From Actinoalloteichus fjordicus (GTDB lineage Bacteria > Actinomycetota > Actinomycetes > Mycobacteriales > Pseudonocardiaceae), in assembly GCF_001941625.1 (NCBI RefSeq), contig NZ_CP016076.1, positions 3,782,001 through 3,846,000 of the forward strand: DNA of 64,000 nt, read 5' to 3'. Position 1 is the stretch's first letter. Each line of letters begins with the position of its first letter. This document shows positions 24,601-31,543 of this stretch, in pieces. The notes beneath the pieces were generated by a model, which was not told the DNA's origin, searched no databases, and saw only the letters and a program-made list of their open reading frames with translations. The position numbers and the translations under genes were made by a program.

Positions 24601-27596
24601 ACCCCGCCGGGGAATCGGCAGGCCATCGACACGATCGCCAGCGGTTCCGCGAGATCAGGAACCCCGGCAGCCTCGGTGGCACCGAGGTCGACATCGTCGG
24701 GCTGCTCGGCCGCGAGGTGGCCGGCGAGCGCTGCGGGTGTCGGGTAGCTGAAGAGCACGGACACCGGGATCGGCCGTCCGATCGTCGCGCCGACCTGGGC
24801 GCGTAGTTCGACGAGGGACATCGAATCGCAGCCGAGATCCTTGAAGGTGGCGCGCGGATCCACCGCCGCACCGTCGCCGATGATGCCGCCGAGCCTGCGG
24901 ACGATGAGGGCTTCCCACTCTGACGCACTGCGCGCGGCCTGCTCCGGATCACCCTCTGGCGCGGAGCCGTCCAGCCAGTGACGACGGCGTTGGAAGGCGT
25001 AGGTGGGCAGTTCCACCCGCTCGGCACCGGCCGACGGCAGCAGACCGTTCCAGTCCGGGGAGAGCCCTCGGACGTGCAGCTGCGCCGCCCCGGACAACAG
25101 GTTCAGCACGGCGGGCTCGTCGCGACGCAGCGTCCCGATCACGACCCTGAGCCGGGTCTCCCCGGCGAGAGTGTCCTCGATGGCGGGAACGAGGATCGGG
25201 TGCGGGCTCACCTCGATGAAGAAGTCGTGCCCCGACGCGGCGAGTGCCCGGACGCCCGGCTCGAACCGGACGGTGCTTCGCAGGTTGCGGTACCAGTAGT
25301 CCGCGTCCAGGTCGGCACCGTCGACCCAGTCGCCGGTCACCGTGGAGAGGATGCGCACCGGGCACCGGCGGGGCTCGATACCGGCGAAGGCGGCGCGCAG
25401 GGCCTGTTCCGCAGGTTCCACGGCGGGTGAGTGCGAGGCGAACTCGGCCGCTCGCACGCCCCGGCACCGCACGCCCTGCGCGGCCACGAGCTCGGCGAAT
25501 GCGTCCAGCGTCGATTGGGGCCCGGCGAGCACGATGGATTCCGGGCCGTTCAACGCGGCGATCGACACCCCCGGCGCCAGTTCAGCGAACCGCTCGCGGT
25601 AGTCCTGCGCGCTCGTCCCGAGAATGAGCATCCCGCCACCGGAGTCGGCGAGAAGGTCGGTGGTGATGCCGACCCGCAGGGCGGCGATCTTCGCGGCATC
25701 GTCCAGGGACAATGCCCCCGCGACATGGGCGGCCGCGACCTCGCCCTGCGAATGACCGATCACCGCGGCGGGCTCGATCCCGGCGGCCCGCCAGGTCTGT
25801 GCCAGTGACACCGACATCGCGAACAGCACCGGCTGCACCACGGCGGTCCGCCCCAGGTCCGGGGCGCCCTCGACACCGCGCAGCACATCGAGCACCGACC
25901 ATCCGGTATGTCGGGCCAGTGCCAGGGAGCAGGCCTCGACGTGCTCGGCGAACACCGGCACGGTGTCGAGCAGCTCCACCGCCATGTCCGCCCACTGCGC
26001 ACCCTGGCCGGGGAACACGAAGACGACCTCGCCCTCGGCGTCGGTCACGCCTGCGGTCAGCCTCGGGTCCGGCTCCCCGAGCGCCAGCGCACGGGTCGCC
26101 TCGATCAGGTCCGCGCGGGTGGCCGCCTGCACCACCGCGCGGTGCTCGAAGGTGGTGCGGGTATCCCGCAGCGCCGCGCCGATCGCCTCCACCGGCAGGT
26201 CCGCCTGTTCCTCGGCGAACGCGGCGAGCCGTTCGGCCTGTCCGCGCAGCGCCCGTCGGCTCCGCGCGGAGAGCAGCCAGGTCGGTGTTGCCAGACCCGC
26301 GCCCGGCGCGCCGGACCCGGCCCCGGGCTCCCCGGTCACCGATGCCTCGGCGTAGCCGGCAAGCACCACATGGCAGTTGGTGCCGCCGATCCCGAAGGAG
26401 GACACCCCGGCCACCGGCGGGTGGTCCGGCCCGGGCCAGCCGGTACGCGCGGTCTGCACGCGCAACCCCAGTTCCGGCAGCGAGATCGCCGGATTGGGCC
26501 GTTCGAAGTTCAGCGAGGGCGGCAATTCCTCGTGGCGCAACGCGAGCACGGTCTTCAGCAGGCCCGCGATGCCCGAGGCGCCCTCCAGGTGTCCGATGTT
26601 GGTCTTCACCGAGCCGACCAGCAATGGTGTCGCCGGGGACCGTTCCGCGCCGAGTGCGGCCCCGAGCGCGGCGGCCTCGATCGGATCGCCGACCCGGGTG
26701 CCGGTGCCGTGCAGCTCCACGTACTGCACCTCGGCGGGTTCGACCCCGGCGCTGCGGCAGGCGGTCCGCAGCAGGTCGCGCTGCGCCGTCTCGCTCGGTG
26801 CGGTGAGGTTCGCACCACCGCCGTCGTTGTTGGTCGCACTGCCGAGGATGACCCCGTGCACTGTGTCACCGTCGGACACGGCATCGGCCAGCCGTTTGAG
26901 CACGACGAACCCGCCGCCCTCGCCGCGCACGATCCCGTTCGCCCGGTGGTCGAAGGTGTGACAACGTCCGTCCGGGGAGAGCACTCCGAGCGCGGCAAGG
27001 TGCGCGGTGCCGTCCGGCACGAGATTGAGCTGCACCCCGCCTGCGAGGGCGAGGCCGGATTCCCCGGCGCGCAGGCTCTCACAGGCGAGGTGCACCGCGA
27101 CCAACGAGGAGGACTGTCCGGTGTCCACGGTCAGGCTCGGACCGTGCAGCCGCAGGAAGTAGGAGATGCGATTGGCGATCATGCTGCGGTAGAGCCCGGT
27201 CAGCACGTACCGGCCGGACGAACCGTCCAGCCCCGCCAGCGCGCGGTAGTCCTCGGCCATCGCGCCGACGAACACCCCGGCCGGTCCGCCCGCGAGCGTC
27301 CCGGGCAGGATGCCCGCGTTCTCCAGGGCTTCCCAGCTCAGTTCCAGCACGAGCCGCTGCTGCGGATCCATCATGGCGGCCTCGCTCGGCGAGAGCCCGA
27401 AGAAGGCGGGGTCGAATCGATCGACCTCGTCGAGGTACCCGGCCGCAGTGCCTGCCGGGTACCGATCGACAGGGGCGTCCCGGATCGCATCGATGCCGTC
27501 GGTCAGCAACCGCCAGAAGGCCGAGGGATCGGGGGCCTGCGGGAAGCGGCAGGAGATACCCACGATCGCGATCGGCTCGGAACCTGCCCTGGTCAT
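15612..27596 (-). CDS. Type I modular PKS: KSQ loading module plus modules 1 and 2
   Basis: A 3994-residue synthase that starts the polyketide chain. ATG 27596 was chosen because it lies just seven residues before the first KS motif (EPIAIVGISCRF) and has a GGTGG nine bases upstream; the frame is open further upstream to 27794, with an alternative ATG at 27632. Domain order: KSQ-AT-ACP, KS-AT-KR-ACP, KS-AT-KR-ACP, then a C-terminal docking tail ending in DDEMFELIDNELGLA. Key residues: Gln161 in place of the KS cysteine, Cys1156 and Cys2631 in the extending KSs, and ACP serines 925, 2398 and 3871. The gene is first in a leftward run with the glycosyltransferase and the next PKS. Its promoter must lie in 27597-28260, facing the thioesterase gene. 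Confidence 0.95.
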   Translation of the reverse strand: MTRAGSEPIAIVGISCRFPQAPDPSAFWRLLTDGIDAIRDAPVDRYPAGTAAGYLDEVDRFDPAFFGLSPSEAAMMDPQQRLVLELSWEALENAGILPGTLAGGPAGVFVGAMAEDYRALAGLDGSSGRYVLTGLYRSMIANRISYFLRLHGPSLTVDTGQSSSLVAVHLACESLRAGESGLALAGGVQLNLVPDGTAHLAALGVLSPDGRCHTFDHRANGIVRGEGGGFVVLKRLADAVSDGDTVHGVILGSATNNDGGGANLTAPSETAQRDLLRTACRSAGVEPAEVQYVELHGTGTRVGDPIEAAALGAALGAERSPATPLLVGSVKTNIGHLEGASGIAGLLKTVLALRHEELPPSLNFERPNPAISLPELGLRVQTARTGWPGPDHPPVAGVSSFGIGGTNCHVVLAGYAEASVTGEPGAGSGAPGAGLATPTWLLSARSRRALRGQAERLAAFAEEQADLPVEAIGAALRDTRTTFEHRAVVQAATRADLIEATRALALGEPDPRLTAGVTDAEGEVVFVFPGQGAQWADMAVELLDTVPVFAEHVEACSLALARHTGWSVLDVLRGVEGAPDLGRTAVVQPVLFAMSVSLAQTWRAAGIEPAAVIGHSQGEVAAAHVAGALSLDDAAKIAALRVGITTDLLADSGGGMLILGTSAQDYRERFAELAPGVSIAALNGPESIVLAGPQSTLDAFAELVAAQGVRCRGVRAAEFASHSPAVEPAEQALRAAFAGIEPRRCPVRILSTVTGDWVDGADLDADYWYRNLRSTVRFEPGVRALAASGHDFFIEVSPHPILVPAIEDTLAGETRLRVVIGTLRRDEPAVLNLLSGAAQLHVRGLSPDWNGLLPSAGAERVELPTYAFQRRRHWLDGSAPEGDPEQAARSASEWEALIVRRLGGIIGDGAAVDPRATFKDLGCDSMSLVELRAQVGATIGRPIPVSVLFSYPTPAALAGHLAAEQPDDVDLGATEAAGVPDLAEPLAIVSMACRFPGGVVSPEQLWDVVAAGGDVVSDWPQDRGWDLAGSYDPQPGLPGRSYAKEGGFLTGAGGFDADFFGVSPREALAMDPQQRLLLEVSWEAVERAGLAANSLQGSDTGVFVGTTTQEYGARLHEAADDSGGYTLTGTAASVASGRIAYTLGLLGPSMTVDTACSSSLVALHLAARALRQGECSMALVGGATVMATPGVFVEFSRQRGLAPDGRCKAFAESADGTGWSEGVGVLLVERLSDARRNGHPVLAVVRGSAVNSDGASNGLTAPNGVAQQRVIRRALADAGLVASEVDAVEAHGTGTTLGDPIEAQALLATYGRDRPADRPLWLGSLKSNIGHSQAAAGVGGVIKMVQALRHGVLPKTLHVDVPSSHVDWDAGAVRLLTEQVEWPAVDRPRRVGVSSFGISGTNAHVIVEEAPEPAEVVAGPDAEPGVVPWLLSARSPAALSDLAGRLAEQVGADSDLSPVDTAFTLAVARDAMEHRAVVIGAEPAELLAGLGMVPENFDRAGSVGRVVLVFPGQGSQWVGMGRELLGCSPVFAARFAECGEALAPWVDWSLVAALDDEGLLARVDVVQPVLFAVLVSLAAVWESFGVRPDAVVGHSQGEIAAAVVAGGLSLSDGARVVCARSRLIAQTLAGGGGMLSVALPEDEVRSRLTTFDAGADADADAGAGGVSVAAVNGPSSVVVSGEPVALAGFAEGCESEGVRVRWVAVDYASHSEQVERLEADLLAVLAEVTPRSSEVGFFSTVTGDWIETSELDAGYWYRNLRQTVHFHSAITALAEQGYTGFVESSPHPVLTMSIQDTLDGPGFLDEDGLLVTGTLRRDDGGLRRLYDSVGQVWMRGYPVDWASAFGDHSRRVPLPTYPFQHTRYWLETRQAARRDEAVDDWRYRIAWADLASDAHARLSGTWLAVTTGGHEPDLYTELAGRGAVIRTVALGEEGELAESLRAAADEPPVGVLLLLGSDDAGPTLVPAGLDAITRLLRALAEAEISAPLWCVTRGAVSTGDTDRLASPDQATAWGLGLVAALEHPRRWGGLIDLPAQDGDWAGALAAALTRMDGEDQLAIRPDGVYGRRLVRAPLPAHAGQSFRPAGTVLVTGGTGTLGAHIARWLARAGADHLVLVGRRGAATDGVPELVAELEEAGTEVTVAACDITDRAAVADLAARLAAAGHPVRSIVHAAGIGVLEPLSSLGVESMAEVLAAKVGGLRTLDEVFDLAAMDKVLLFSSISSAWGVADHGAYAAANAYLDAFARQRWADGAPIRSIAWGPWGGGGMIPESLQDVLRRRGVPVLDPATAVRGLERAAGEDTPFLAIAEVDWPRFLPVFSSTRTSTLFTAIAEEQENTGPAVPPQGSRIRAELAGRSGAERKRALLELVQKHTAAVLGHTGRESVAGQRAFTELGFDSLTAVELRNRLTGATGLRLPATLVYDYPSPTELAHHLEIGLFDDGGAAVAPVGAATVADPAEPIAIVAMSCRLPGGLSSPEELFEFVAAGGDAIGTFPLDRGWDLAALFNEDPQARGRSYVREGGFLQDVAGFDAGFFGISPREALSMDPQQRLLLETSWEALERGGLDPRSLRGSQTGVFVGLGEQYYGSVLRRDESADESYAVTGEAGSVASGRIAYVLGLEGPALTIDTACSSSLVAMHLAVRALRAGECGLALAGAAMVMSTPAQFSGFSSQRGLAPDGRCKSFAEAADGFALSEGAGMLVLERLSDARRNGHEVLAVVRGSAVNQDGASNGLTAPNGPSQQRVIRQALTNSGLEASEVDVVEAHGTGTTLGDPIEAQALLATYGRDRPAERPLWLGSVKSNIGHTQTVAGLAGVIKIVESMRRGILPKTLHVDAPTSHVDWDSGAVRLLTEQVEWPDTGEPRRAGVSAFGISGTNAHVVLEQAPDQPETAPPPETLPVAPWVLSARSAQALRAQAARLAEHAGSRPELSAMDLGCSLVAARSALEIRAVLAGDRDELLAGLHTIDTGVVSGPAGRVALVFPGQGSQWVGMGRELSECSPVFAARFAECGEALAPWVEWSLVAALDDEGLLARVDVVQPVLFAVLVSLAAVWESFGVRPDAVVGHSQGEIAAAVVAGGLSLSDGARVVCARSRLIAQTLAGGGGMLSVALPEDEVRSRLTTFDAGAGAGVVSVAAVNGPSSVVVSGESEALAGFAALCESDGVRVRWIAVDYASHSEQVERLEADLLAVLAEVTPRSSEVGFFSTVTGDWIDTAELDAAYWYRNLRQTVHFHSAITSLAEQGYTGFVESSPHPVLTMSIQDTLDALEVDGALVTGTLRRDDGGLRRLYDSVGQAWALGYPVDWTPAFGDHSRPVPLPTYPFQHTHYWPDVPVPDGAVDSWRYRLEWTSIDPPENPDSGGTWLLVAPDACRSLAEACARGMESSGQKVVSVEVDHDDRSRLAERLRAATDDHDLRGVLSLLATDGRPEPDAPALRRGLTGTFRLVQALLDIGVEAPLWTVTTAATAAAGEPVDHPDQAAAWGFGIVAGLDLPDHWGGLIDLPAAPGEQDIELLCAALSGAGDEDQLAVRSGGLHGRRLVRANQPELPGTPWTPRGTALITGGTGALGAHAARWLAANGAEHLVLTSRSGSAAPGASELTAELTALGAEVTIAACDVADRDAVADLLRSLPEPPAAIVHAAGIVAPETPLTDLELTDFTAMFGAKVAGARHLDELTSGLDLDAFVLFSSGAGVWGNARQPGYAAANAYLDALAHRRQALGLPATAISWGAWAGGGMVDAQEAVRLRQRGVPAMAPELAVTAMEQAVRSGVPHVVVADIDWTRFAPTYTLVRARPLLGDLPEVRALTEAEPAVAVAAEDDRTDFARTLAGLSPAEQRRSLIDLVNSQAARVLGHSGTLAGTGRQTFRELGFDSVTAVDFRNRLGTVVGLRLPATLVFDFPTPAALAEQLLGTLVVPDHRPDDRDPLAELERFELGLTRTPPTGAERAELATRLEALLRRWGAPAVADHSGEEPEDLLDTATDDEMFELIDNELGLA
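15870..20230 (-). other. PKS module 2: KS-AT(methylmalonyl)-KR(A1-like)-ACP
   Basis: KS cysteine codon is at 19704-19706. AT (about 17690-18670) has GHSQG and YASHSEQVE, methylmalonyl type. KR has TGGTGALGAH near 16915, HAAGIVAPETP without LDD, and WGNARQPGY with Trp at Tyr-8 and Gln at Tyr-3, an A1-like pattern. ACP serine codon is at 15984-15986 (GFDSVTAVDF). The docking tail follows. Confidence 0.85.
17690..18670 (-). repeat. AT/post-AT segment copy B (module 2), near-identical DNA repeat
   Basis: Second copy of the AT block. The core at 18311-18589 matches 11938-12216 with few changes, and the post-AT part at 17800-17940 matches 22190-22335. Long identity across different modules of two genes points to recent duplication or gene conversion. 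Confidence 0.75.
20290..24660 (-). other. PKS module 1: KS-AT(methylmalonyl)-KR(A2-like)-ACP
   Basis: KS cysteine codon is at 24129-24131 (DTACSSSL). The AT (about 22080-23085) has GHSQG and YASHSEQVE, methylmalonyl type. KR shows TGGTGTLGAH near 21315, no LDD (HAAGIGVLEP), and WGVADHGAY with Trp at Tyr-8 and His at Tyr-3, an A2-like pattern. ACP serine codon is at 20403-20405. No DH or ER is present. Confidence 0.85.
22080..23085 (-). repeat. AT/post-AT segment copy A (module 1), near-identical DNA repeat
   Basis: Third copy. It differs from copy B by a short run of extra GCA/TCG-type codons (near 22600-22650) that encodes an Asp-Ala repeat (DADADAGAG) in a loop of the AT, a typical slippage product. 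Confidence 0.75.
24700..27575 (-). other. PKS loading module: KSQ-AT-ACP
   Basis: The KS-like domain has VDTGQSSS with a Gln codon at 27114-27116 where extending KSs have Cys. Such KSQ domains decarboxylate the (alkyl)malonyl-ACP to make the starter. The AT has GHSQG near 25752 and FASHSPAVE near 25437. This resembles the methylmalonyl pattern rather than malonyl HAFH, but Phe for Tyr leaves the exact starter (propionyl or another alkyl chain) open. ACP serine codon is at 24822-24824 (CDSMSLVEL). Confidence 0.88.
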
Positions 27597-28260
27597 CACG
27601 TCGAACCACCATCCACGCGTGGCGCGACCCATGGCTGAGCCGCGCGATCCGGCTGTCAGCCCTGCTGCCTGGCGGGGACGGCTGTGGCCCCTGCTCCCGT
27701 TCGTGCCTCGAGATGCCGATCCGGGAGCTCCTGCGGGGAGTACTCGCCGGGCCGAACGCGCCACCGTGGCGAACCGGTACTCGACCGAGAGCACCCGCTC
27801 CGCAGTACGGTGCTGCTCCGCGAGCCTCGACCCAGGTGCTCGGGTGGGCCTGCCACGGCGCGATCGAGCTGCGACCGCGCGGTGCTGCCCGGGATCGTGG
27901 CGGAGTCGTGGGCGTGGTCGACATCGTCGGTGCCCGACTCGGCCGGTCGGTTCCGCCTGGCGTCGGGGAAAGTCCGCTCCACCGGGTGGTGCTGCGGACA
28001 GCTCGCGCCGAGGATCCGATCGACCACTGCGATCCAGTCGAACGCCGGGGTCCAGCCGATCACCCCCGGCACAGCACCGAGTGCCCCGAAAGCCGCAGAC
28101 CCGCGGGCACCAGTGGAAATTCCGTTCACCACGGGACCCTTCCTCCGGCTACGGGCGATGGGAACGACGGTAGCCACGGGTGATTGGCACTTTCCTCAAC
28201 AAGGAACTGGCACCGTTCGCCGAGAAGCTTCCCGCTCGCGCTCAGGTGGAGGACGGTCGC
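27597..28260. other. Divergent intergenic region between PKS and thioesterase genes
   Basis: About 660 bases that must hold promoters for the leftward PKS genes and the rightward thioesterase/exporter genes. I see no convincing -35/-10 pair or operator. A minus-strand open frame at 27656-28177 (173 codons, GTG start) has no recognisable similarity and is not called as a gene. Confidence 0.4.
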
Positions 28261-29052
28261 ATGGCACCAGGAGTCGCCGATGTGCAACGAGAGAACCCGA
28301 GGGTGCCACCAGGCGGCACCACCCTCTGGGTCCGCCGGTTCGAAGCCTCGTCACCCAAGGCACCCCGCCTGATCTGTCTGCCGCATGCGGGCGGCTCCGC
28401 AAGCTTCTACCTGCCGATGGCGCGGGACCTCGCACCCGTCGCGGATGTGCTGGCCGTGCAGTACCCCGGCAGGCAGGACCGCAGGCACGAACCCCACATC
28501 GAGGATCTCCACGAACTGGCAGACCAGACCTTCGCCGCGCTGGAGCCCGAACTCGACCGGCCGGTCGTGTTGTTCGGCCACAGCATGGGCGCCATCCTCG
28601 CCTTCGAGATCGCCAGGCGCATCGAGGCGGCAGGCGGCGTACCGCCGTCGCGGCTGTTCGTCTCCGGCCGTCGGGCACCCGGCACCCATCGCGACGAGCG
28701 GGTCCACCAGCGCGACGACGATGCGCTGATCGCCGAACTGCAATCGCTCAGCGGCACCGACGACCGGGCGCTGGGCAACGAGGAGATCATGCGGATGTCC
28801 ATGCCGTCGATCCGCAGCGACTACAAGGCCGCCGAAACTTATCGCTATCGACCCGGGCCGCCGCTGAGCAGCCCGATCAGCGTCCTGATCGGCGACGACG
28901 ACGTCAAGGCGACGATCGACGAGGCGCGACGGTGGAGCGAGCACACCCACGCCGAGTGCACCGTGCGGGTGTTCGAAGGCGGGCACTTCTACCTGCTCCA
29001 GCATAAGACCGAGGTGCTGGCGGACATCCGCGCGGAACTCCTGGCGGTATGA
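28261..29052 (+). CDS. Type II thioesterase (editing thioesterase of the PKS)
   Basis: A 263-residue alpha/beta hydrolase. It removes stalled or wrong acyl groups from PKS carrier proteins. Seen: the oxyanion-side LICLPHAGGSA near residue 37, nucleophile elbow GHSMG with Ser108, and the catalytic His in GGHFYLL near the C-terminus. The usual length of about 250 residues supports ATG 28261, which has GGAGG eight bases upstream. A GTG at 28180 in frame would add 27 residues without a better ribosome site. It is divergent from the PKS genes and followed after 7 bases by a drug-type ABC ATPase, so these probably form one transcript. Confidence 0.9.
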   Translation: MAPGVADVQRENPRVPPGGTTLWVRRFEASSPKAPRLICLPHAGGSASFYLPMARDLAPVADVLAVQYPGRQDRRHEPHIEDLHELADQTFAALEPELDRPVVLFGHSMGAILAFEIARRIEAAGGVPPSRLFVSGRRAPGTHRDERVHQRDDDALIAELQSLSGTDDRALGNEEIMRMSMPSIRSDYKAAETYRYRPGPPLSSPISVLIGDDDVKATIDEARRWSEHTHAECTVRVFEGGHFYLLQHKTEVLADIRAELLAV

Positions 29053-29059
29053 CCCGGTC

Positions 29060-30007
29060 ATGACCGAACCGATGATCGAAGCCCGTGGAGTCGGCAAGAC
29101 CTTCGGCGCGGTCGCCGCGCTGGACTCGGTGAGTCTGAGCCTCGACCGAGGCAAGGTGCTCGGTCTACTCGGCCACAACGGCGCGGGGAAGACGACCCTG
29201 GTCAACGTGCTGACCACGATGCTGCCGCCGAGTTCGGGCAGCGCGCGCGTGGCGGGCTTCGACGTGACCGAGAACGTCCACGAGATCCGCACCAGGATCG
29301 GTCTCACCGGCCAGTTCGCCTCGGTCGACGAGCAACTCAGCGGCCGGTCGAACCTGGTGATGGTGGCCAGGCTGCTCGGCGCCGGGCGCAGGAAGGCGAA
29401 AGACCGCGCGGACGAACTGCTGGAGCTGTTCGGCCTGACCGATGCCGCGCTGCGGCCCGCACGCCATTATTCCGGCGGCATGCGCAGGCGCCTCGATCTC
29501 GCCTCCTGCATCGTGGGCAGGCCCGAGGTGATCTTCCTGGACGAACCGACCACCGGACTCGATCCAGTAAGCCGCCGCAACCTGTGGACCTTGTTGCAGG
29601 GCCTGGTCGAGGATGGCGCGACGGTGCTGCTCACCACCCAGTACCTCGACGAGGCCGATCATCTGGCCGACACGATCACCGTGCTCGCCGACGGCAAGGT
29701 GGTGGCCGCAGGCACCCCGGCCGAGCTGAAGGCCGGGGTCGGGCAGCGCACCGTGACGGTGACCATCTCGGCCGCCGACGATCTCGGAGCGGCGACCACG
29801 GGCCTCGAACGGGCCGGGCTGGACCCCAGGGTGAACGCCGAGGCGCGGACGCTGACCATGCCGATCATCGCCAACCGGGAGGTGGCCATCGTGGTCCGGG
29901 CGCTGGACGAGGTCGGCATCGAGGCCTCCGAACTCGCGCTGGGTGAGCCGACCCTGGACGACGTCTATCTGGCCGTCGCGAAGACCCCTCTGCCGGTGCG
30001 GGTCTAG
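29060..30007 (+). CDS. Drug-resistance type ABC transporter ATPase (DrrA-like)
   Basis: A 315-residue cytoplasmic ATPase for an ABC-2 type exporter, probably the self-resistance or export pump for the polyketide. Motifs in order: Walker A GHNGAGKTT near residue 40, signature YSGGMRRRLDLA near 137, and Walker B VIFLDEPTTGLDP near 160, followed by the His-free switch region LLTTQYLDEADHL typical of DrrA-like proteins. The C-terminal third has the usual accessory domain of this family. It begins 7 bases after the thioesterase stop and is followed by its membrane partner at 30117. Confidence 0.92.
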   Translation: MTEPMIEARGVGKTFGAVAALDSVSLSLDRGKVLGLLGHNGAGKTTLVNVLTTMLPPSSGSARVAGFDVTENVHEIRTRIGLTGQFASVDEQLSGRSNLVMVARLLGAGRRKAKDRADELLELFGLTDAALRPARHYSGGMRRRLDLASCIVGRPEVIFLDEPTTGLDPVSRRNLWTLLQGLVEDGATVLLTTQYLDEADHLADTITVLADGKVVAAGTPAELKAGVGQRTVTVTISAADDLGAATTGLERAGLDPRVNAEARTLTMPIIANREVAIVVRALDEVGIEASELALGEPTLDDVYLAVAKTPLPVRV

Positions 30008-30116
30008 CCCGTAACCGGGCAGGACGGGTTCGGGCCGACCGACACCGGACCGCCCCCGACGCGATCGGGCCCCGAATCCGATCCGAGGCGGGCCCGCCCG
30101 CCGGGGTGACGCACCC

Positions 30117-31010
30117 GTGCCCGGATGCAAGGGGCCGCGCGACCCGCATCCGATCCGCACCCGACGAGAACCTCGTCTGACCCTGGGAGTTCCGATCAGT
30201 ATCTCCTCGTTCCAGCAGGCGCCGCCGCGATGGCGCGGCAGTTCCGCGTTCACGCAGATCTCGGTGCTCACCGGCAGATCGCTGCACGCGACCCTCACCG
30301 ACTGGCGCCTCGTCATGCTGAACCTGGTCCAGCCGGTGGTCATCCTGGTCCTGTTCACCCAGGTCTTCGGCAGCCTGGCGAGCGGCGCGAGCTTCCCGGC
30401 CGGGGTCGACTACATCGAGTTCCTGATGCCTGCAATCCTGGTGAACACCGCCTTGCAGTCCTCGATCCAGTCCGGGGTCGGTCTGGTGGACGACATGAAG
30501 AACGGGGTGCTCAACCGGCTGCGCTCGCTGCCGATCCGCCCGAGCTCGATCCTCGTCGCTCGGAGCATCTCCGACCTGGTCCGCACCGGCTTCCAGCTGG
30601 TCGTGATCCACACTCTGGCCAGTGCGCTGTTCGGCTACTACCCGGCGACCGGGTTCCCCGGCGTGCTGATCTCGCTGAGCCTGGCACTGGTCGTCGGTTG
30701 GGGGATCACCTGGGTGTTCCTCGCACTGGGCACCTGGATGCGCAACGCCGAGGTGATGCAGAGCGTCAGCGTGCTGACCATGTTCCCGCTGATGTTCGCC
30801 TCCAGCGCCTACGTCCCGATCGCGGACATGCCCGCCTGGCTCGGCGCGGTGGCGACGGTCAACCCGCTGACCTACGCGGTGGACGCAACCCGCGCGGTGG
30901 CGCTGGGCCTGCCCGGTGGCGGGTCCGCCCTGCTCGCCACCGCGATCAGCCTGGTGATCGCGGGAATCAGCGGTGTGATCGCGACGACCGGGTTCCGCAG
31001 GCCGCAATGA
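30117..31010 (+). CDS. ABC-2 type drug exporter permease (DrrB-like)
   Basis: A 297-residue membrane partner of the preceding ATPase. Six hydrophobic segments are visible, beginning with MLNLVQPVVILVLFTQVFG and ending with SLVIAGISGVIATTGF. The segment order and the charged loop WMRNAEVMQS before the fifth helix fit the ABC-2 permease family. The start is uncertain: GTG 30117 is the only reasonable upstream start and gives about 66 residues before the first helix. No strong ribosome site is seen, and a 109-base gap separates it from the ATPase gene. It ends in a repeat-rich convergent spacer. Confidence 0.88.
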   Translation: MPGCKGPRDPHPIRTRREPRLTLGVPISISSFQQAPPRWRGSSAFTQISVLTGRSLHATLTDWRLVMLNLVQPVVILVLFTQVFGSLASGASFPAGVDYIEFLMPAILVNTALQSSIQSGVGLVDDMKNGVLNRLRSLPIRPSSILVARSISDLVRTGFQLVVIHTLASALFGYYPATGFPGVLISLSLALVVGWGITWVFLALGTWMRNAEVMQSVSVLTMFPLMFASSAYVPIADMPAWLGAVATVNPLTYAVDATRAVALGLPGGGSALLATAISLVIAGISGVIATTGFRRPQ

Positions 31011-31543
31011 CTCCCGGAGGAACGGGGACCGCAAGCAGGCTGTCCGCAGCGGCTTGGGCGCCGACTTCGGCGCTACCCGAACCTCGATACCGGACGGCCG
31101 GGTAGCACAAGGCATCACCAGGGCTCGGTCTGCTCGGCCGGGTCGGCAGGCGCGGCCCGCCCGCGCCCTCCGCGGCCCGCCCGCCGCACGGCGCTGCCGG
31201 AGTGCGGCGCTGCCGGAGTGACCGGCGAGACGGTGGTACGGCGAGACGGTGGTACGGCGAGACGGTGGTACGGCGGGCGAGCACCGGGCATCAAACACCG
31301 AGCACCGCCGGCGCCGCCGAGCACCGGGCCCGGGCGTTGGGCATCGCCTTCCCCGGGTCGCTGCCAGGCCCCGGGTCGTCGCAGCCGCAGCGCCTAGCGC
31401 AGGCCGCGGGGACGCAGGTCGGTCCGGTGTTCGTCGATCCGGTCCAGGCAGGCCCCGGGTCGCCCGGCCGGGCATCCCCCGCACATTCACGCGGGGTGGA
31501 CGCCCGGGACCGGGAGATCCGTTGTGGACTACACGGCGGGAAT
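31011..31543. other. Convergent intergenic region with tandem repeats
   Basis: About 530 bases between the exporter permease (rightward) and the 3-hydroxyacyl-CoA dehydrogenase (leftward). No gene is recognisable. It holds several short tandem repeats (31151-31184, 31189-31220, 31225-31272) and multiple GAGCACCG words up to about 31330. The convergent position makes a termination or boundary role possible, but no classical terminator was found. Confidence 0.5.
31225..31272 (+). repeat. Three perfect 16-bp tandem repeats
   Basis: Unit GCGAGACGGTGGTACG occurs three times without change at 31225-31240, 31241-31256 and 31257-31272. Just upstream, a different 16-bp unit CGGCGCTGCCGGAGTG occurs twice (31189-31220), and a 14-bp word CGCGGCCCGCCCGC recurs at 31151 and 31171. 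These are likely slippage products in non-coding DNA. Confidence 0.9.

Noticed and set aside
27656-28177. A 173-codon minus-strand frame directly upstream of the first PKS gene
   Set aside because: GTG start without a ribosome site, no similarity recognised, and codon choice not clearly different from the surrounding spacer. It could still be real but is not supportable.
31151-31272. Possible CRISPR array
   Set aside because: Units are 14-16 bp and directly adjacent or nearly so, without unique spacers of regular length, and no cas genes are present.
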